Shown: positions 1 to 8,630, counted from the first letter of the stretch. The stretch is DNA of 64,000 nucleotides from DASUXA01 sp036378155 (GCA_036378155.1 DASUXA010000010.1:29447-93446); one strand, 5' to 3'. Notes: generated by a model from the sequence alone, not told the origin. Program-made: numbers and translations.

Positions 1-810
1 CTCACCGGGTCGCCGGGTGTCGGCAAGTCGACGACCACCAACGAGCTGGTCCGCGAGTTCCGGGCGCGGGGTCGCCGCGTCGGGGTGCTCGCCGTCGACC
101 CGTCCAGCCCGTTCACCGGCGGCGCGATCCTCGGCGACCGGGTACGGATGCAGGACCACGCCACCGATCCGGGCGTGTACATCCGATCCATGTCGTCCCG
201 CGGTCACCTCGGTGGGCTCGCCGCCGCCACGCCCCAGGCGGTACGGGTGCTCGAGGGCGCCGGCTGCGACGTGGTACTCGTCGAGACGGTCGGCGTGGGG
301 CAGGCGGAGGTCGAGGTCGCCAGCCTCGCCGATACCACGCTCGTGCTGCTCGCGCCCGGTATGGGCGACGCGATCCAGGCGGTGAAGGCGGGCATCCTCG
401 AGATCGCCGACATCTTCGTGGTGAACAAGGCGGACCGGGACGGCGCGGACGCCACGTACCGCGACATCCAGGGCATGATCGGGCTCGGCGAGCGCGCGCC
501 GGGTCAGTGGCGCCCCCAGGTGGTCCGGGCGGTAGCCGCGCGGGGCGAAGGCATCGACGACGTGGTCGCCGCGATCGACAAGCACCGGGGGTGGCTGGAG
601 TCGCACGGCGAGTTGCGTCGCCGGCGCGAGGCGCGCGCCTGCGCCGAGATCGAGGCGATCGCCCTGGGCAGGCTGCGCGCCAAGATGGGTTCGCTGCGGG
701 ACGGCAGCGCGCTGCCCGTGCTGGCGGCCAAGGTGGCGGCAGGCGAACTCGACCCGTACGCGGCCGCCGCCGACCTGCTCGGCAGCCTCGACAACGAGAC
801 GCTCGCCTGA
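1..810 (+). CDS. meaB: MeaB/ArgK-family P-loop GTPase, 5' end cut off by window
   Basis: The reading frame is open from base 1 and ends at a TGA at 808-810, giving 269 visible residues of a family that is usually about 320. Near the cut edge is the Walker A loop GSPGVGKST, followed by VDPSSPF, then VETVGVGQ, and NKAD for guanine recognition (about residue 142). MeaB-family G proteins load and protect adenosylcobalamin on acyl-CoA mutases such as methylmalonyl-CoA and isobutyryl-CoA mutase. An isobutyryl-CoA mutase large-subunit gene lies about 6 kb downstream, so a functional partnership is plausible, but the two are separated by an ABC operon. The missing start, and any mutase gene upstream, lie outside the window. 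The family call is secure; the partner mutase is inference. Confidence 0.93.
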   Translation, partial: LTGSPGVGKSTTTNELVREFRARGRRVGVLAVDPSSPFTGGAILGDRVRMQDHATDPGVYIRSMSSRGHLGGLAAATPQAVRVLEGAGCDVVLVETVGVGQAEVEVASLADTTLVLLAPGMGDAIQAVKAGILEIADIFVVNKADRDGADATYRDIQGMIGLGERAPGQWRPQVVRAVAARGEGIDDVVAAIDKHRGWLESHGELRRRREARACAEIEAIALGRLRAKMGSLRDGSALPVLAAKVAAGELDPYAAAADLLGSLDNETLA

Positions 811-921
811 CGAGCGTGCGCGGGTGTTCGCGACCACCCGCGCGGCGCGATGTCGGGGTCGACACCGCGCTGCGGTGACGCGCGGGCGACAGCGCGCTTC
901 TCCGACCGCCGGGCGGCTGGC

Positions 922-927
922 TAAGGT
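922..927 (+). promoter_or_regulatory. Possible -10 box for the ABC exporter operon
   Basis: TAAGGT fits the actinobacterial TANNNT -10 pattern and lies about 50 bases before the TTG start at 981. No convincing -35 box is visible, so this is a weak prediction. The 811-980 gap holds nothing else that I recognise. Confidence 0.3.
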
Positions 928-980
928 GTCCCAGGTTCCGCGCGCGAGGCGGGACCGGGTGCGACCGTGGGGAGGGCGAG

Positions 981-3900
981 TTGACCGCGTGGACCGTGAT
1001 GCTGCGCGGCATCCGGTACCGCGCCGGCCGGTCGCTCATGGTGCTCCTGCTCGCCACCGTCGCGACCACGGCGACCGTGGTCGCCCCCGGCTACAGCCGC
1101 GCCGCCCAGCAGTCCGTCCTGTCCGACGGGCTGCGCGGCGCGCCGAGCGACGCGACCAACCTCGTGATCAGCCAGGACAGTGGGCAGGACGGTCCGGAGC
1201 AGAGCCTCGACGACGCGCGGCTGGCGATCAACCAGGAGCTGTCCCGACGTCCGACCCTGCGCGGTCACCTGGGACCGGGCGTCGGCGCGGTGGACACCGA
1301 CACCACGGTGACGCTGGGCGGCGCGGCCGTCGCCGCGCTCTTCGGGTACCGCGACAACGTCTGCGTCCACCTGCGGGTCACCGGGCGCTGCCCGATCGAT
1401 GCCGGTCAGGTGCTGGTCAGCGACCGTACCGCACGGGACCGCCAGGTCGGCGTCGGCGACCGGCTGCGGGTCCACGTCGGACCGAAGACCGGCGGCAAGG
1501 ACGTCGGAGCGGAGATCGTGGGGACGTACACGCCCCGCGATCCGACCGAGGCGTACTGGGGGCGGACCGGCTACTTCGCGGCGGGCGGCGACTCCGCTGG
1601 TCTGGAACGCGTCGACGCGGTGTTCACCACCGCCGAGGACGACGTACGGGCGAGTTCGGCTGCCACGGTGCGCACCACGGTGCAGTACCCGCTGCTCGCG
1701 TCGTCGGTACGGCTGGACGACGTGGCGGCGTTGCGCGCCGACCTCGGCGCCTTCGGTTCCGACCTGCGCGGCGTCGGGCTCAACCTGACCACCGCGCTGC
1801 CGTCGGTGCTCGACGACATCGCCACCGACCAGGCGGCGATCGGCAGGTCGGTACCGGTGATCGCGGTACCGCTCGTGCTGCTCTGCTGGTTCGTGCTGTT
1901 CCTGCTGGTCGCCTCGCTGACCGAGGAGCGCGGGCGGGAGATCGCGCTGGCGAAGTTGCGCGGGTTCCCGGGCGGTCGGGCGGCCCGGTTCGGGCTCGGC
2001 GAGGCGCTGCTGCTGATCGCGCTCGGCGCGCCGGTCGGGCTGGCGCTCGGCTACGGGTTGGTCGAGGTCGCCGCGCGGTATTCGCTGGCTGCCGGGGTGC
2101 ACGCCGAGCCGCGCTGGACCCTGCTGGCGGCGGCGCTGCTGTCGCTGCTCGCGGCGGCGGGCGCGGCGGCGCTCGCGGCTCGGCGCACCCTGACCCGCCC
2201 GGTGCTCGGGCTGCTGCGTCGGGTACCGGAGCGGGTCCGGTGGCAGGCTGGCGTCGCCGACGGGGTGGTGGTCGCGCTCGCCGGCGCGTCTCTGGTCGCC
2301 GCCCTCGGCGACCGGTCCGCCCCGCTGGGTCTGCTCGCCCCGCCGCTGCTCGCGGTCGTCGCCGGGATCGCCGTGGCGCGGCTGCTCGGGCTGTGGTCGA
2401 AGGTCAGGCTGAGCTGGGCACGGCGCCGCGGGCACCTGGTCGGCATGCTGTCGGCGGCGGCCCTGGCGCGACGTCCGGCAGCGCACCGCGTGGTCGTCGT
2501 GGTCACCGTCGCCGTGGCGCTGCTGTCGTTCGCCGCGACCGCGTGGGACGTGGCGGCGCAGGCGCGGCAGGACCGGGCGGAGGACGCGCTCGGCGCGGAC
2601 CGGGTGTACACCGTGGTCGCGCCGCATCCGCAGGCGTTGGTGGACGCGGTCGGTCGGGCGGACCCCGGCGGACACGCGATGGCCGTGGTCCGGCTGCGCG
2701 AGCGGTACCTCGACGGCGCCGAGGAACTGATCGGCGTGCAGACGCCGCTGCTGCGCGACGCGGCGATCTGGCGGGGACGGTCGCCGCAGTGGCTGGCTTC
2801 GCTCGGCACCCGGCTGCGTCCGGACACCGCCCCGCCGCTCGAACTCAAGGGCGACCTCGCCGTGCGGGTCGCGGTCGGCACCCTGTCCAGCCGAGCGGTA
2901 CGGCTGTCCGCGCTGGTGTCGGTGCCCGGTGACCCGCCGCGCACGGTACCGCTCGGGCTGCTCGCCAAGGGCGTGCGCGACTACCGTGCCGCCCTGCCCG
3001 GCTGCGCGTCCGGGTGCCGGCTGCTGGGCTTCGGCGTGGGTCGGGCGGGCATCGGTACCGACCGGATCACGGCGAGCCTGCAAATCCGTTCGGTGCGCTC
3101 CGGCGGTACCGCCCTGCCGACGGGTTTCGACGCCACCCGGCTGTGGCGGGTCGACCAGGCGCGGTCCGGGTCGGCGACCGTGGCGGTACACCCGGGCGAC
3201 GCGCTCGGCATCGACGTCGACTCCACCGACCCGAACGACGCGGTCGTCGAGTACGTCGACGCCCCGGACACCCTGCCGGTGGTGCTCGCCGGCGCCGCGC
3301 CGAGCGACGACCCGCACGCCGACGCGTTCCGGTTCCCCGGCTTCACCGACCAGCCCCAGGCGTTCACCGTCGCCGAGCGGGTCGCCGCACTGCCCCGCGT
3401 CGGCAGCCACGCGCTGCTGTTCGACCTGGACTCGGCGGTACGCCTCGCCGAGCACACGGCGGGGCTCGCCGACAACGACACCCTGCGGTACGAGGTGTGG
3501 GCGGGCGCCCACGCGCCGCCGGACCTCGCCCAGCGGTTGGCGGCGTCCGGCATCCAGGTGCTGGGCGAGCAGGACGTCACCGGGTACCGGAACCAGCTCA
3601 GCCGCCGGGCGCCCGCGCTGGGGCTGCGGCTGTACCTGCTCGCCGGGGCTGCCGCCATCCTGCTCGCCGTGGGAGTGGTGCTGTTGACCGCGTACATCGG
3701 GGCGGACGCGCGACTGTACGAACTGGCCGCTCTGCGCGTCGCCGGGGTCCGTCAGGCGGTGCTGCGTCGGGCGGTGCTGCGCGAGTACCGGTCCCTGCTG
3801 GGTGCGCCGCTGGTGGTCGGTTTCCTCGCGGGCGTCGGCGGGGCGCTGCTGATGCTGCCCGGTATCCCGCTGGTCACCGTCGGCACGCCGGTCGGCGCGG

Positions 3901-4037
3901 TGGCGTACCGCCCGGGACCGGGCGCGCTGCCCGTCGCCACGCTCGCCAGCCTCGCCACGCTGCTGGTCGCCGCCCTGGTCGTCCTGCGGATGCTGCGGCG
4001 GGCGACCCCCGACCGGCTGCGGGAGGGGGCTCGATGA
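981..4037 (+). CDS. Large FtsX-like ABC transporter permease
   Basis: A 1018-residue integral membrane protein starting at TTG with GGAGGG ten bases upstream. It has an N-terminal membrane anchor (about residues 15-35) followed by an extracytoplasmic domain to about residue 280. A block of hydrophobic segments follows at about 290-500, then a second extracytoplasmic domain. The C-terminal FtsX-type membrane bundle occupies about 875-1010. This duplicated layout is typical of MacB/LolC-like exporters that move or extract lipids, peptides or lipoproteins rather than import solutes. Its stop overlaps the start of the next ATPase gene (ATGA), so permease and ATPases are translated together. The substrate cannot be read from sequence. 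Confidence 0.88.
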   Translation: MTAWTVMLRGIRYRAGRSLMVLLLATVATTATVVAPGYSRAAQQSVLSDGLRGAPSDATNLVISQDSGQDGPEQSLDDARLAINQELSRRPTLRGHLGPGVGAVDTDTTVTLGGAAVAALFGYRDNVCVHLRVTGRCPIDAGQVLVSDRTARDRQVGVGDRLRVHVGPKTGGKDVGAEIVGTYTPRDPTEAYWGRTGYFAAGGDSAGLERVDAVFTTAEDDVRASSAATVRTTVQYPLLASSVRLDDVAALRADLGAFGSDLRGVGLNLTTALPSVLDDIATDQAAIGRSVPVIAVPLVLLCWFVLFLLVASLTEERGREIALAKLRGFPGGRAARFGLGEALLLIALGAPVGLALGYGLVEVAARYSLAAGVHAEPRWTLLAAALLSLLAAAGAAALAARRTLTRPVLGLLRRVPERVRWQAGVADGVVVALAGASLVAALGDRSAPLGLLAPPLLAVVAGIAVARLLGLWSKVRLSWARRRGHLVGMLSAAALARRPAAHRVVVVVTVAVALLSFAATAWDVAAQARQDRAEDALGADRVYTVVAPHPQALVDAVGRADPGGHAMAVVRLRERYLDGAEELIGVQTPLLRDAAIWRGRSPQWLASLGTRLRPDTAPPLELKGDLAVRVAVGTLSSRAVRLSALVSVPGDPPRTVPLGLLAKGVRDYRAALPGCASGCRLLGFGVGRAGIGTDRITASLQIRSVRSGGTALPTGFDATRLWRVDQARSGSATVAVHPGDALGIDVDSTDPNDAVVEYVDAPDTLPVVLAGAAPSDDPHADAFRFPGFTDQPQAFTVAERVAALPRVGSHALLFDLDSAVRLAEHTAGLADNDTLRYEVWAGAHAPPDLAQRLAASGIQVLGEQDVTGYRNQLSRRAPALGLRLYLLAGAAAILLAVGVVLLTAYIGADARLYELAALRVAGVRQAVLRRAVLREYRSLLGAPLVVGFLAGVGGALLMLPGIPLVTVGTPVGAVAYRPGPGALPVATLASLATLLVAALVVLRMLRRATPDRLREGAR

Positions 4038-5020
4038 GCAGCGTGGCGCCGCATCGCCCGTCGACGACGGGGCTCGCCGTGAGCTGCCGCGGGCTGGTCT
4101 ACATCTACCGGCTCGAGGGGTACGACGTGGTCGCGCTGGCCGGCGTCGACCTCGACATCGCCCCCGGCGAGTCGGTCGCCCTGCTCGGCCCGTCCGGTTC
4201 CGGCAAGTCGACGCTGCTCGCGCTGCTGGCGGGGCTGCTGCGACCGGCCGCCGGTCGGCTGTCGGTCGGCGGGTACGACCTGGCTCGCGCCACGCCCGCC
4301 GAACTGTCCCGGATGCGCGCCACCGATGTCGGGGTGGTACTGCAGGGCGCGGGACGCAATCTGCTGCCGTACCTGAGCGCGGAGCAGAACGTCCGGTTCG
4401 CCCAGCGCGGCGTCCCCAAGGACCGGCGTGGCGACCTGCCCGGCGCGCGCGACGTGCTGTCGCTGGTCGGGCTCGCGGTACGGGGAAAGCCGCGGCAGCG
4501 ACCGGCAGATCTGACGCCGGGGGAGCGGCAGCGCCTCGCGCTGGCGGTCGCGCTGGCGGTACGCCCCGAGCTGCTGCTCGCCGACGAACCGACGTCGCAA
4601 CTGGACACCCGCGCCCGCGACGAGGTGCTGACCGCCCTGGACGCGGTACGCCAGGCGGGCGCCACGGTGGTGGTGGTCACCCACGACCCGGACGTCGGCG
4701 CCCGGATGGGCCGTACCGTCACCATCCGCGACGGTCGGGTGGGCGCCGAGGGGCGGCGCGGCGAGGACTTCAGCGTGGTGGGTCGGGACGGCGCGCTGCA
4801 CCTGCCACCCGACGCGTTGCGGGTGCTCGCGCCCGGCACGCTGGTGAGCGTGGACGTCCAGCCGGACGGCAGCGTCCTGCTCGTGCCCGCCGGTACCGGC
4901 GGCCTGGGCGAGGCGCCGGTCCGGGGCGCCGGTGCGGCGCCGGTTCGCGGGGCGGGCGACGCCCCGGTCGCCGTGTCGGCGGTACCGGTACCGCCGCAGC
5001 CGTTCGGGGGACGCCGATGA
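4034..5020 (+). CDS. ABC transporter ATP-binding protein with degenerate signature motif
   Basis: A 328-residue ATPase whose ATG overlaps the permease stop. Walker A is GPSGSGKST (about residue 51) and Walker B is LLLADEP, but the signature is LTPGERQR instead of LSGGQ. The domain is therefore a candidate for the non-canonical half of an asymmetric ATPase pair with the next gene. The H-loop THDPD is present. The C-terminal 90 residues form an extension ending in short repeats of the type APVRGAG and a proline-rich tail, not usual for MacB-like ATPases. It ends with another ATGA overlap into the second ATPase gene. Start choice rests on the overlap; the same frame continues open upstream but only as the shadow of the permease. 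Confidence 0.88.
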   Translation: MSSVAPHRPSTTGLAVSCRGLVYIYRLEGYDVVALAGVDLDIAPGESVALLGPSGSGKSTLLALLAGLLRPAAGRLSVGGYDLARATPAELSRMRATDVGVVLQGAGRNLLPYLSAEQNVRFAQRGVPKDRRGDLPGARDVLSLVGLAVRGKPRQRPADLTPGERQRLALAVALAVRPELLLADEPTSQLDTRARDEVLTALDAVRQAGATVVVVTHDPDVGARMGRTVTIRDGRVGAEGRRGEDFSVVGRDGALHLPPDALRVLAPGTLVSVDVQPDGSVLLVPAGTGGLGEAPVRGAGAAPVRGAGDAPVAVSAVPVPPQPFGGRR

Positions 5021-5688
5021 CCCGAGCCGTGACGACGTCCAGGCTGGTCGTCGAGGCGGTCACCGTCGGGTACGGCGACGCGCGACCGGTGCTGTGCGGC
5101 GTGTCGGTCGCCGCGGTACCGGGACGCGTGCTCGCGGTCACCGGACCGTCCGGGGCGGGCAAGACCACCCTGCTGTGGACGATGGCCGGGCTGGTACGCC
5201 CCGCCCAGGGCGGTGTCACGGTCGACGGGGTACCGCTGCGCGACCACGACCACGCCGTGGCGCAGGGGGTGGTGCTGGTACCGCAGGACAACGCGCTCGC
5301 CCCGATCCTGACCGCGTGGGAGAACGTACAGGTGGCGCTGATCGCGCACGGTGTACCGGTGGGCGAGGCGCGGCGCGCCACCGCCGAGTCGTTGGACCGG
5401 CTCGGTCTGACCGGGCAGGCGGACCACCTGGTGGAGGAGTTGTCCGGCGGTCAGCAGCAGCGCACCGCGATGGCGCGCGGGCTCGCCCTGCGCGGGTCGG
5501 TCCTGCTCGCCGACGAGGTGACCAGCGAACTGGACGCGCAGAACCGGCAGCGGGTGCTCGATCTGCTGCACGAGGAGGCGCGGCGTGGGGCGGCAGTGGT
5601 CTTCGCGACCCACGACCCGGACGCCGCCGCCGCGTGCGACGCCGAACTGCACCTGGTGGACGGGCGCGCCGAACTCGTCCGGGCGTGA
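5017..5688 (+). CDS. ABC transporter ATP-binding protein with canonical signature
   Basis: A 223-residue ATPase of LolD/MacB size. Walker A is GPSGAGKTT (about residue 46), the Q-loop is VPQDN, the signature LSGGQQQR is intact, Walker B is VLLADEV, and the switch is ATHDPD. It is the third gene of the permease-ATPase-ATPase operon and overlaps its neighbour by four bases. Because its signature is intact while the partner's is degenerate, the pair probably forms one consensus and one degenerate ATP site in a heterodimer; this is inference. A strong hairpin follows 40 bases after the stop, so the operon likely ends here. Confidence 0.9.
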   Translation: MTRAVTTSRLVVEAVTVGYGDARPVLCGVSVAAVPGRVLAVTGPSGAGKTTLLWTMAGLVRPAQGGVTVDGVPLRDHDHAVAQGVVLVPQDNALAPILTAWENVQVALIAHGVPVGEARRATAESLDRLGLTGQADHLVEELSGGQQQRTAMARGLALRGSVLLADEVTSELDAQNRQRVLDLLHEEARRGAAVVFATHDPDAAAACDAELHLVDGRAELVRA

Positions 5689-5727
5689 CGCCGGGTCGAG
5701 CAGCGCGGCAACCGCTGCGGCGTGGTC

Positions 5728-5769
5728 TCCGTGCGGACGACCGCCGCGCTGGGCGGTCGTCCGCACGGA
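5728..5769 (+). terminator. Long perfect hairpin ending the ABC exporter operon
   Basis: An 18-bp perfect inverted repeat (left arm 5728-5745, right arm 5752-5769) surrounds a six-base GCGCTG loop. No T-run follows, as is common for actinobacterial terminators. It lies between the last ATPase gene and the Asp23 gene. Confidence 0.75.
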
Positions 5770-5912
5770 CGCGCCGGGGCGCAGCCGTTCGTCCGATGTC
5801 GCCCATCGGGTGGGACGGCAGGTCTGACGACCTTGCGTCACAGGTACTGCCCCGCGGGTGGCGGCGCCGGTACGCTCGCGCTCGCTGTCACGCGTGACTC
5901 AGGGGAGAGACC

Positions 5913-6623
5913 ATGACCGAGACCGTTGCCGCCCCCGCCCAGGCGGAGCTGCCCACCGAGGCGCCCGCCGTGCAGGCCGAATCGCAGTCCGCAGTGGACG
6001 TCGTCAAGGACAAGGCGGCGGAGGTGGTCGAGCGGGCCGGCGACGCGCTGGAGAAGGCGGGCGACGCCTTGGACAAGGCCGGCGACGCGGTGAACGCGGC
6101 CACGGACCGGGCCGTCGCGGCGACCCGGGAGGCCGCGGGCAACGCGGTGACCCGGATCCGGAACAATGCCACGATGCCCGCCGAGCGGGGTCGTACCATC
6201 CTCGCCAACGAGGTGGTCGAGAAGATCGCCGGTATCGCCGCGCGCGAGGTGCCCGGCGTGTACGACCTGGGCGGCGACGTCGCCCGGATCTTCGCGGCGG
6301 TGAAGGAGCGCCTGCACCTGGGCGAGGAAAACCAGGGTCAGGGCGTGTCGGTGGTACTCGACGGCAAGACCGCCGAGATCACGGTCACCATCGTGATCGA
6401 GTTCGGCTTCCAGGTGTTCTCGGTGACCGACAAGGTTCGCCAGAAGGTCATCAGCTCGGTGGAGAACCTGCTCGGTCTGGAGGTCACGAACGTCGACGTG
6501 GTCGTCGACGACGTGCACATCGACGACGACGGACCGGTCGGCAACGACGCCGAGCGCGCTCCGACGTACAGCGGCGAGACCCAGGCGATCGTGGTGGGCT
6601 CGGCGGTGGCGGCCAACGGCTGA
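5913..6623 (+). CDS. Asp23/Gls24 family envelope stress protein
   Basis: 236 residues from an ATG preceded by GGGGAGA. Residues about 1-85 are an Ala/Lys/Glu-rich amphipathic stretch with near-repeats of AGDALEK, likely helical or coiled. The Asp23 domain begins with ILANEVVEKIAGIAAREVPG (about residue 95). It contains the typical beta segments VVLDGKTAEITVTIVIEFG and VENLLGLEVTNVDVVVDDVHI-like sequence. Asp23 proteins sit at the cell envelope and are linked to alkaline or cell-wall stress; actinobacterial copies are often stress-induced. The gene stands alone between two strong hairpins, so it is probably monocistronic. The family is clear; the precise role is not known. Confidence 0.9.
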   Translation: MTETVAAPAQAELPTEAPAVQAESQSAVDVVKDKAAEVVERAGDALEKAGDALDKAGDAVNAATDRAVAATREAAGNAVTRIRNNATMPAERGRTILANEVVEKIAGIAAREVPGVYDLGGDVARIFAAVKERLHLGEENQGQGVSVVLDGKTAEITVTIVIEFGFQVFSVTDKVRQKVISSVENLLGLEVTNVDVVVDDVHIDDDGPVGNDAERAPTYSGETQAIVVGSAVAANG

Positions 6624-6654
6624 GTGGTACCGCCGCGCGGCGCGACCGGCTTGC

Positions 6655-6699
6655 GGGGTCCCGCGACGGGTGGGTGTCACCACCCCGTCGCGGGACCCC
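6655..6699 (+). terminator. Hairpin terminator after the Asp23 gene
   Basis: A 16-bp perfect stem (6655-6670 with 6684-6699) and a 13-base loop lie 31 bases after the stop codon. The following bases GGTCGTCCTT are only weakly T-rich. Confidence 0.7.
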
Positions 6700-6733
6700 C
6701 GGTCGTCCTTAGCGATCGTTCAGGCGCAGGCCC

Positions 6734-6739
6734 TAGACT
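6734..6739 (+). promoter_or_regulatory. Likely -10 box of the isobutyryl-CoA mutase gene
   Basis: TAGACT matches the TANNNT -10 class and sits between the preceding terminator and the start at 6820, predicting a leader of roughly 75 bases. A -35 box is not evident. Confidence 0.4.
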
Positions 6740-6819
6740 CGTCAGACAAGGTCGACGACGACAGGTACCGGCGGGGCGGAGATACCGCGAGCCGTGACCT
6801 CGACGAGGAGGAGCCCGGG

Positions 6820-8493
6820 ATGGACGCGCGAGACATCGCGGCCGGACGAGAGCGCTGGCAGGCCCGTTACGACGCGGCCCGCAAGCGGGACGCCGACTTC
6901 ACCACGCTGTCCGGGATGGCGGTGGACCCGGTGTACGGGCCGCCCGACGGCGTCGACTACCCCGGCTTCGAGCGGATCGGCTGGCCCGGCGAGTTCCCGT
7001 ACACCCGCGGGCTGTACCCGACCGGTTACCGCGGGCGCACCTGGACCATCCGGCAGTTCTCCGGCTTCGGCAACGCGAAGCAGACCAACGAGCGGTACAA
7101 GATGCTGCTCGGCGCGGGCGGCGGCGGGCTGTCCGTGGCGTTCGACATGCCGACGCTGATGGGTCGCGACTCGGACGACCCGCAGTCGCTCGGCGAGGTC
7201 GGGCACTGCGGGGTCGCCATCGACTCTGCCGCCGACATGGACGTGCTGTTCGACGGGATCGCGTTGCAGGACGTCACCACGTCGATGACGATCTCCGGCC
7301 CGGCGGTGCCGATTTTCTGCATGTACCTGGTGGCGGCCGAGCGCCAGGGCGCCGACCTGTCGAAGCTCGACGGCACGCTGCAGACCGACATCTTCAAGGA
7401 GTACATCGCCCAGAAGGAGTGGCTGTTCGCGCCAGAGCCGCACCTGCGGTTGATCGGCGACCTGATGGAGTTCTGCGCCCGCGAGATCCCCCGGTACAAG
7501 CCGCTGTCGGTGTCCGGGTACCACATCCGGGAGGCGGGCGCGACGGCGGCGCAGGAACTCGCGTACACGCTGGCGGACGGGTTCGGGTACGTCGAACTGG
7601 GTCAGTCGCGCGGGCTGGACGTCAACGTGTTCGGACCGGGTCTGTCGTTCTTCTTCGACGCGCACATCGACTTCTTCGAGGAGATCGCGAAGTTCCGCGC
7701 CGCGCGGCGGATCTGGGCGCGATGGATGCGCGACGTGTACGGGGCGACCGACGAGCGCGCCATGTGGCTGCGCTTCCATACCCAGACCGCCGGGGTGTCG
7801 CTGACCGCCCAGCAGCCGTACAACAACGTGGTGCGTACCGCCGTCGAGGCGCTCGCCGCGGTGCTCGGCGGCACCAACTCGCTGCACACCAACGCCCTCG
7901 ACGAGACGCTCGCGCTGCCCACCGCCCAGGCGGCGGAGATCGCGCTGCGTACCCAGCAGGTGCTGATGGAGGAGACCGGCGTGACCAACGTCGCCGACCC
8001 GCTGGGCGGCTCGTGGTACGTCGAGGCGCTGACCGACCGCATCGAGGCGGAAGCCGAGCGCATCTTCACCCGGATCCGGGAGATGGGCAGCGACGACACG
8101 ATCACCAGCGGCATCCTGCGCGGCATCGAGGAAGGCTGGTTCATGGCGGAGATCGCCGACTCGGCTTTCGCGTACCAGCAGGCGCTGGAGAAGGGCGACA
8201 AGAAGATCGTCGGCGTCAACTGCCACACCTCGACCGTCACCCGCGACCTGGAGATCCTGCGCATCTCGCACGAGGTCGAGATCGAGCAGAAGAAGCTGCT
8301 CGCCGAGCGTCGCGCCGACCGCGACCAGGATGCCGTGGACCGGGCGCTGACGCGGATGGTCCAGGTCGCGAAGACCGAGGAGAACATGATCCCGGCGATG
8401 CTGGACGCGGTACGTGCCGAGGCGACGCTGGGCGAGATCTGCGGCGTGCTGCGCGCCGAGTGGGGCAGCTACCGGGAACCGGCCCGGTTCTAG
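6820..8493 (+). CDS. icmA: Isobutyryl-CoA mutase large subunit (acyl-CoA mutase, substrate-binding chain)
   Basis: 557 residues of the methylmalonyl-CoA mutase TIM-barrel family, without a C-terminal B12-binding domain. The ATG is seven bases after a GAGGAGGAG ribosome site. Two residues decide substrate. Methylmalonyl-CoA mutase uses a Tyr in the motif TIRQY and an Arg (Tyr89 and Arg207 in the Propionibacterium enzyme) to hold the free carboxylate. Here they are Phe80 (TIRQF) and Gln198 (EYIAQK), the pair known from Streptomyces isobutyryl-CoA mutase. The substrate-contact His is kept in SGYHIREAGAT. The enzyme should interconvert isobutyryl-CoA and n-butyryl-CoA, linking valine breakdown to butyrate and polyketide precursors. 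It needs a separate small B12-binding subunit, which is not in this window. A MeaB-type GTPase gene at the left edge could be its chaperone. Confidence 0.88.
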   Translation: MDARDIAAGRERWQARYDAARKRDADFTTLSGMAVDPVYGPPDGVDYPGFERIGWPGEFPYTRGLYPTGYRGRTWTIRQFSGFGNAKQTNERYKMLLGAGGGGLSVAFDMPTLMGRDSDDPQSLGEVGHCGVAIDSAADMDVLFDGIALQDVTTSMTISGPAVPIFCMYLVAAERQGADLSKLDGTLQTDIFKEYIAQKEWLFAPEPHLRLIGDLMEFCAREIPRYKPLSVSGYHIREAGATAAQELAYTLADGFGYVELGQSRGLDVNVFGPGLSFFFDAHIDFFEEIAKFRAARRIWARWMRDVYGATDERAMWLRFHTQTAGVSLTAQQPYNNVVRTAVEALAAVLGGTNSLHTNALDETLALPTAQAAEIALRTQQVLMEETGVTNVADPLGGSWYVEALTDRIEAEAERIFTRIREMGSDDTITSGILRGIEEGWFMAEIADSAFAYQQALEKGDKKIVGVNCHTSTVTRDLEILRISHEVEIEQKKLLAERRADRDQDAVDRALTRMVQVAKTEENMIPAMLDAVRAEATLGEICGVLRAEWGSYREPARF

Positions 8494-8519
8494 CGACGGT
8501 TAGCGACGGTGTGTCGCGG

Positions 8520-8558
8520 CCGTCCCGCTTGGCGGGACGGCGGCGCCCCGTTTCGGGG
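8520..8558 (+). terminator. Two tandem hairpins after icmA
   Basis: The first stem is 9 bp (8520-8528 with 8532-8540, TTG loop) and the second 5 bp (CCCCG-TTT-CGGGG at 8546-8558). Both lie within 65 bases of the icmA stop and probably end its transcript. Confidence 0.6.
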
Positions 8559-8574
8559 TGGGCAGGCGTGACCG

Positions 8575-8630
8575 CCGGCGGGTGTGCCGCGCGAGCGTCA
8601 CACCCGCCGGTGATGTGCGTACATCACCGG
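8575..8630. repeat. Composite inverted repeat with dispersed palindrome element, copy A
   Basis: A 12-bp perfect inverted repeat (8575-8586 with 8599-8610) runs directly into a second perfect palindrome with 10-bp arms and a GCGT centre (8607-8630). Its core GATGTGCGTACATC recurs, exact or varied, at 27664, 41054 and 55593, with a more diverged relative at 34839. The 313-base gap 8494-8806 contains these structures and a start-proximal -10-like box, but no gene that I can support. The element could be an operator, a cruciform or a mobile miniature repeat; function unknown. Confidence 0.6.

Noticed and set aside
921..3512. A very long open frame on the minus strand opposite the FtsX permease gene
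   Set aside because: It is composed of Arg/Gln/Gly/Asp-rich low-complexity sequence, the mirror of a high-GC coding frame, with no domain and no ribosome site. The plus-strand gene has all the coding signals.
6820..8493. Calling the acyl-CoA mutase a methylmalonyl-CoA mutase
   Set aside because: The carboxylate-binding Tyr and Arg are replaced by Phe80 and Gln198, so the isobutyryl type is favoured.
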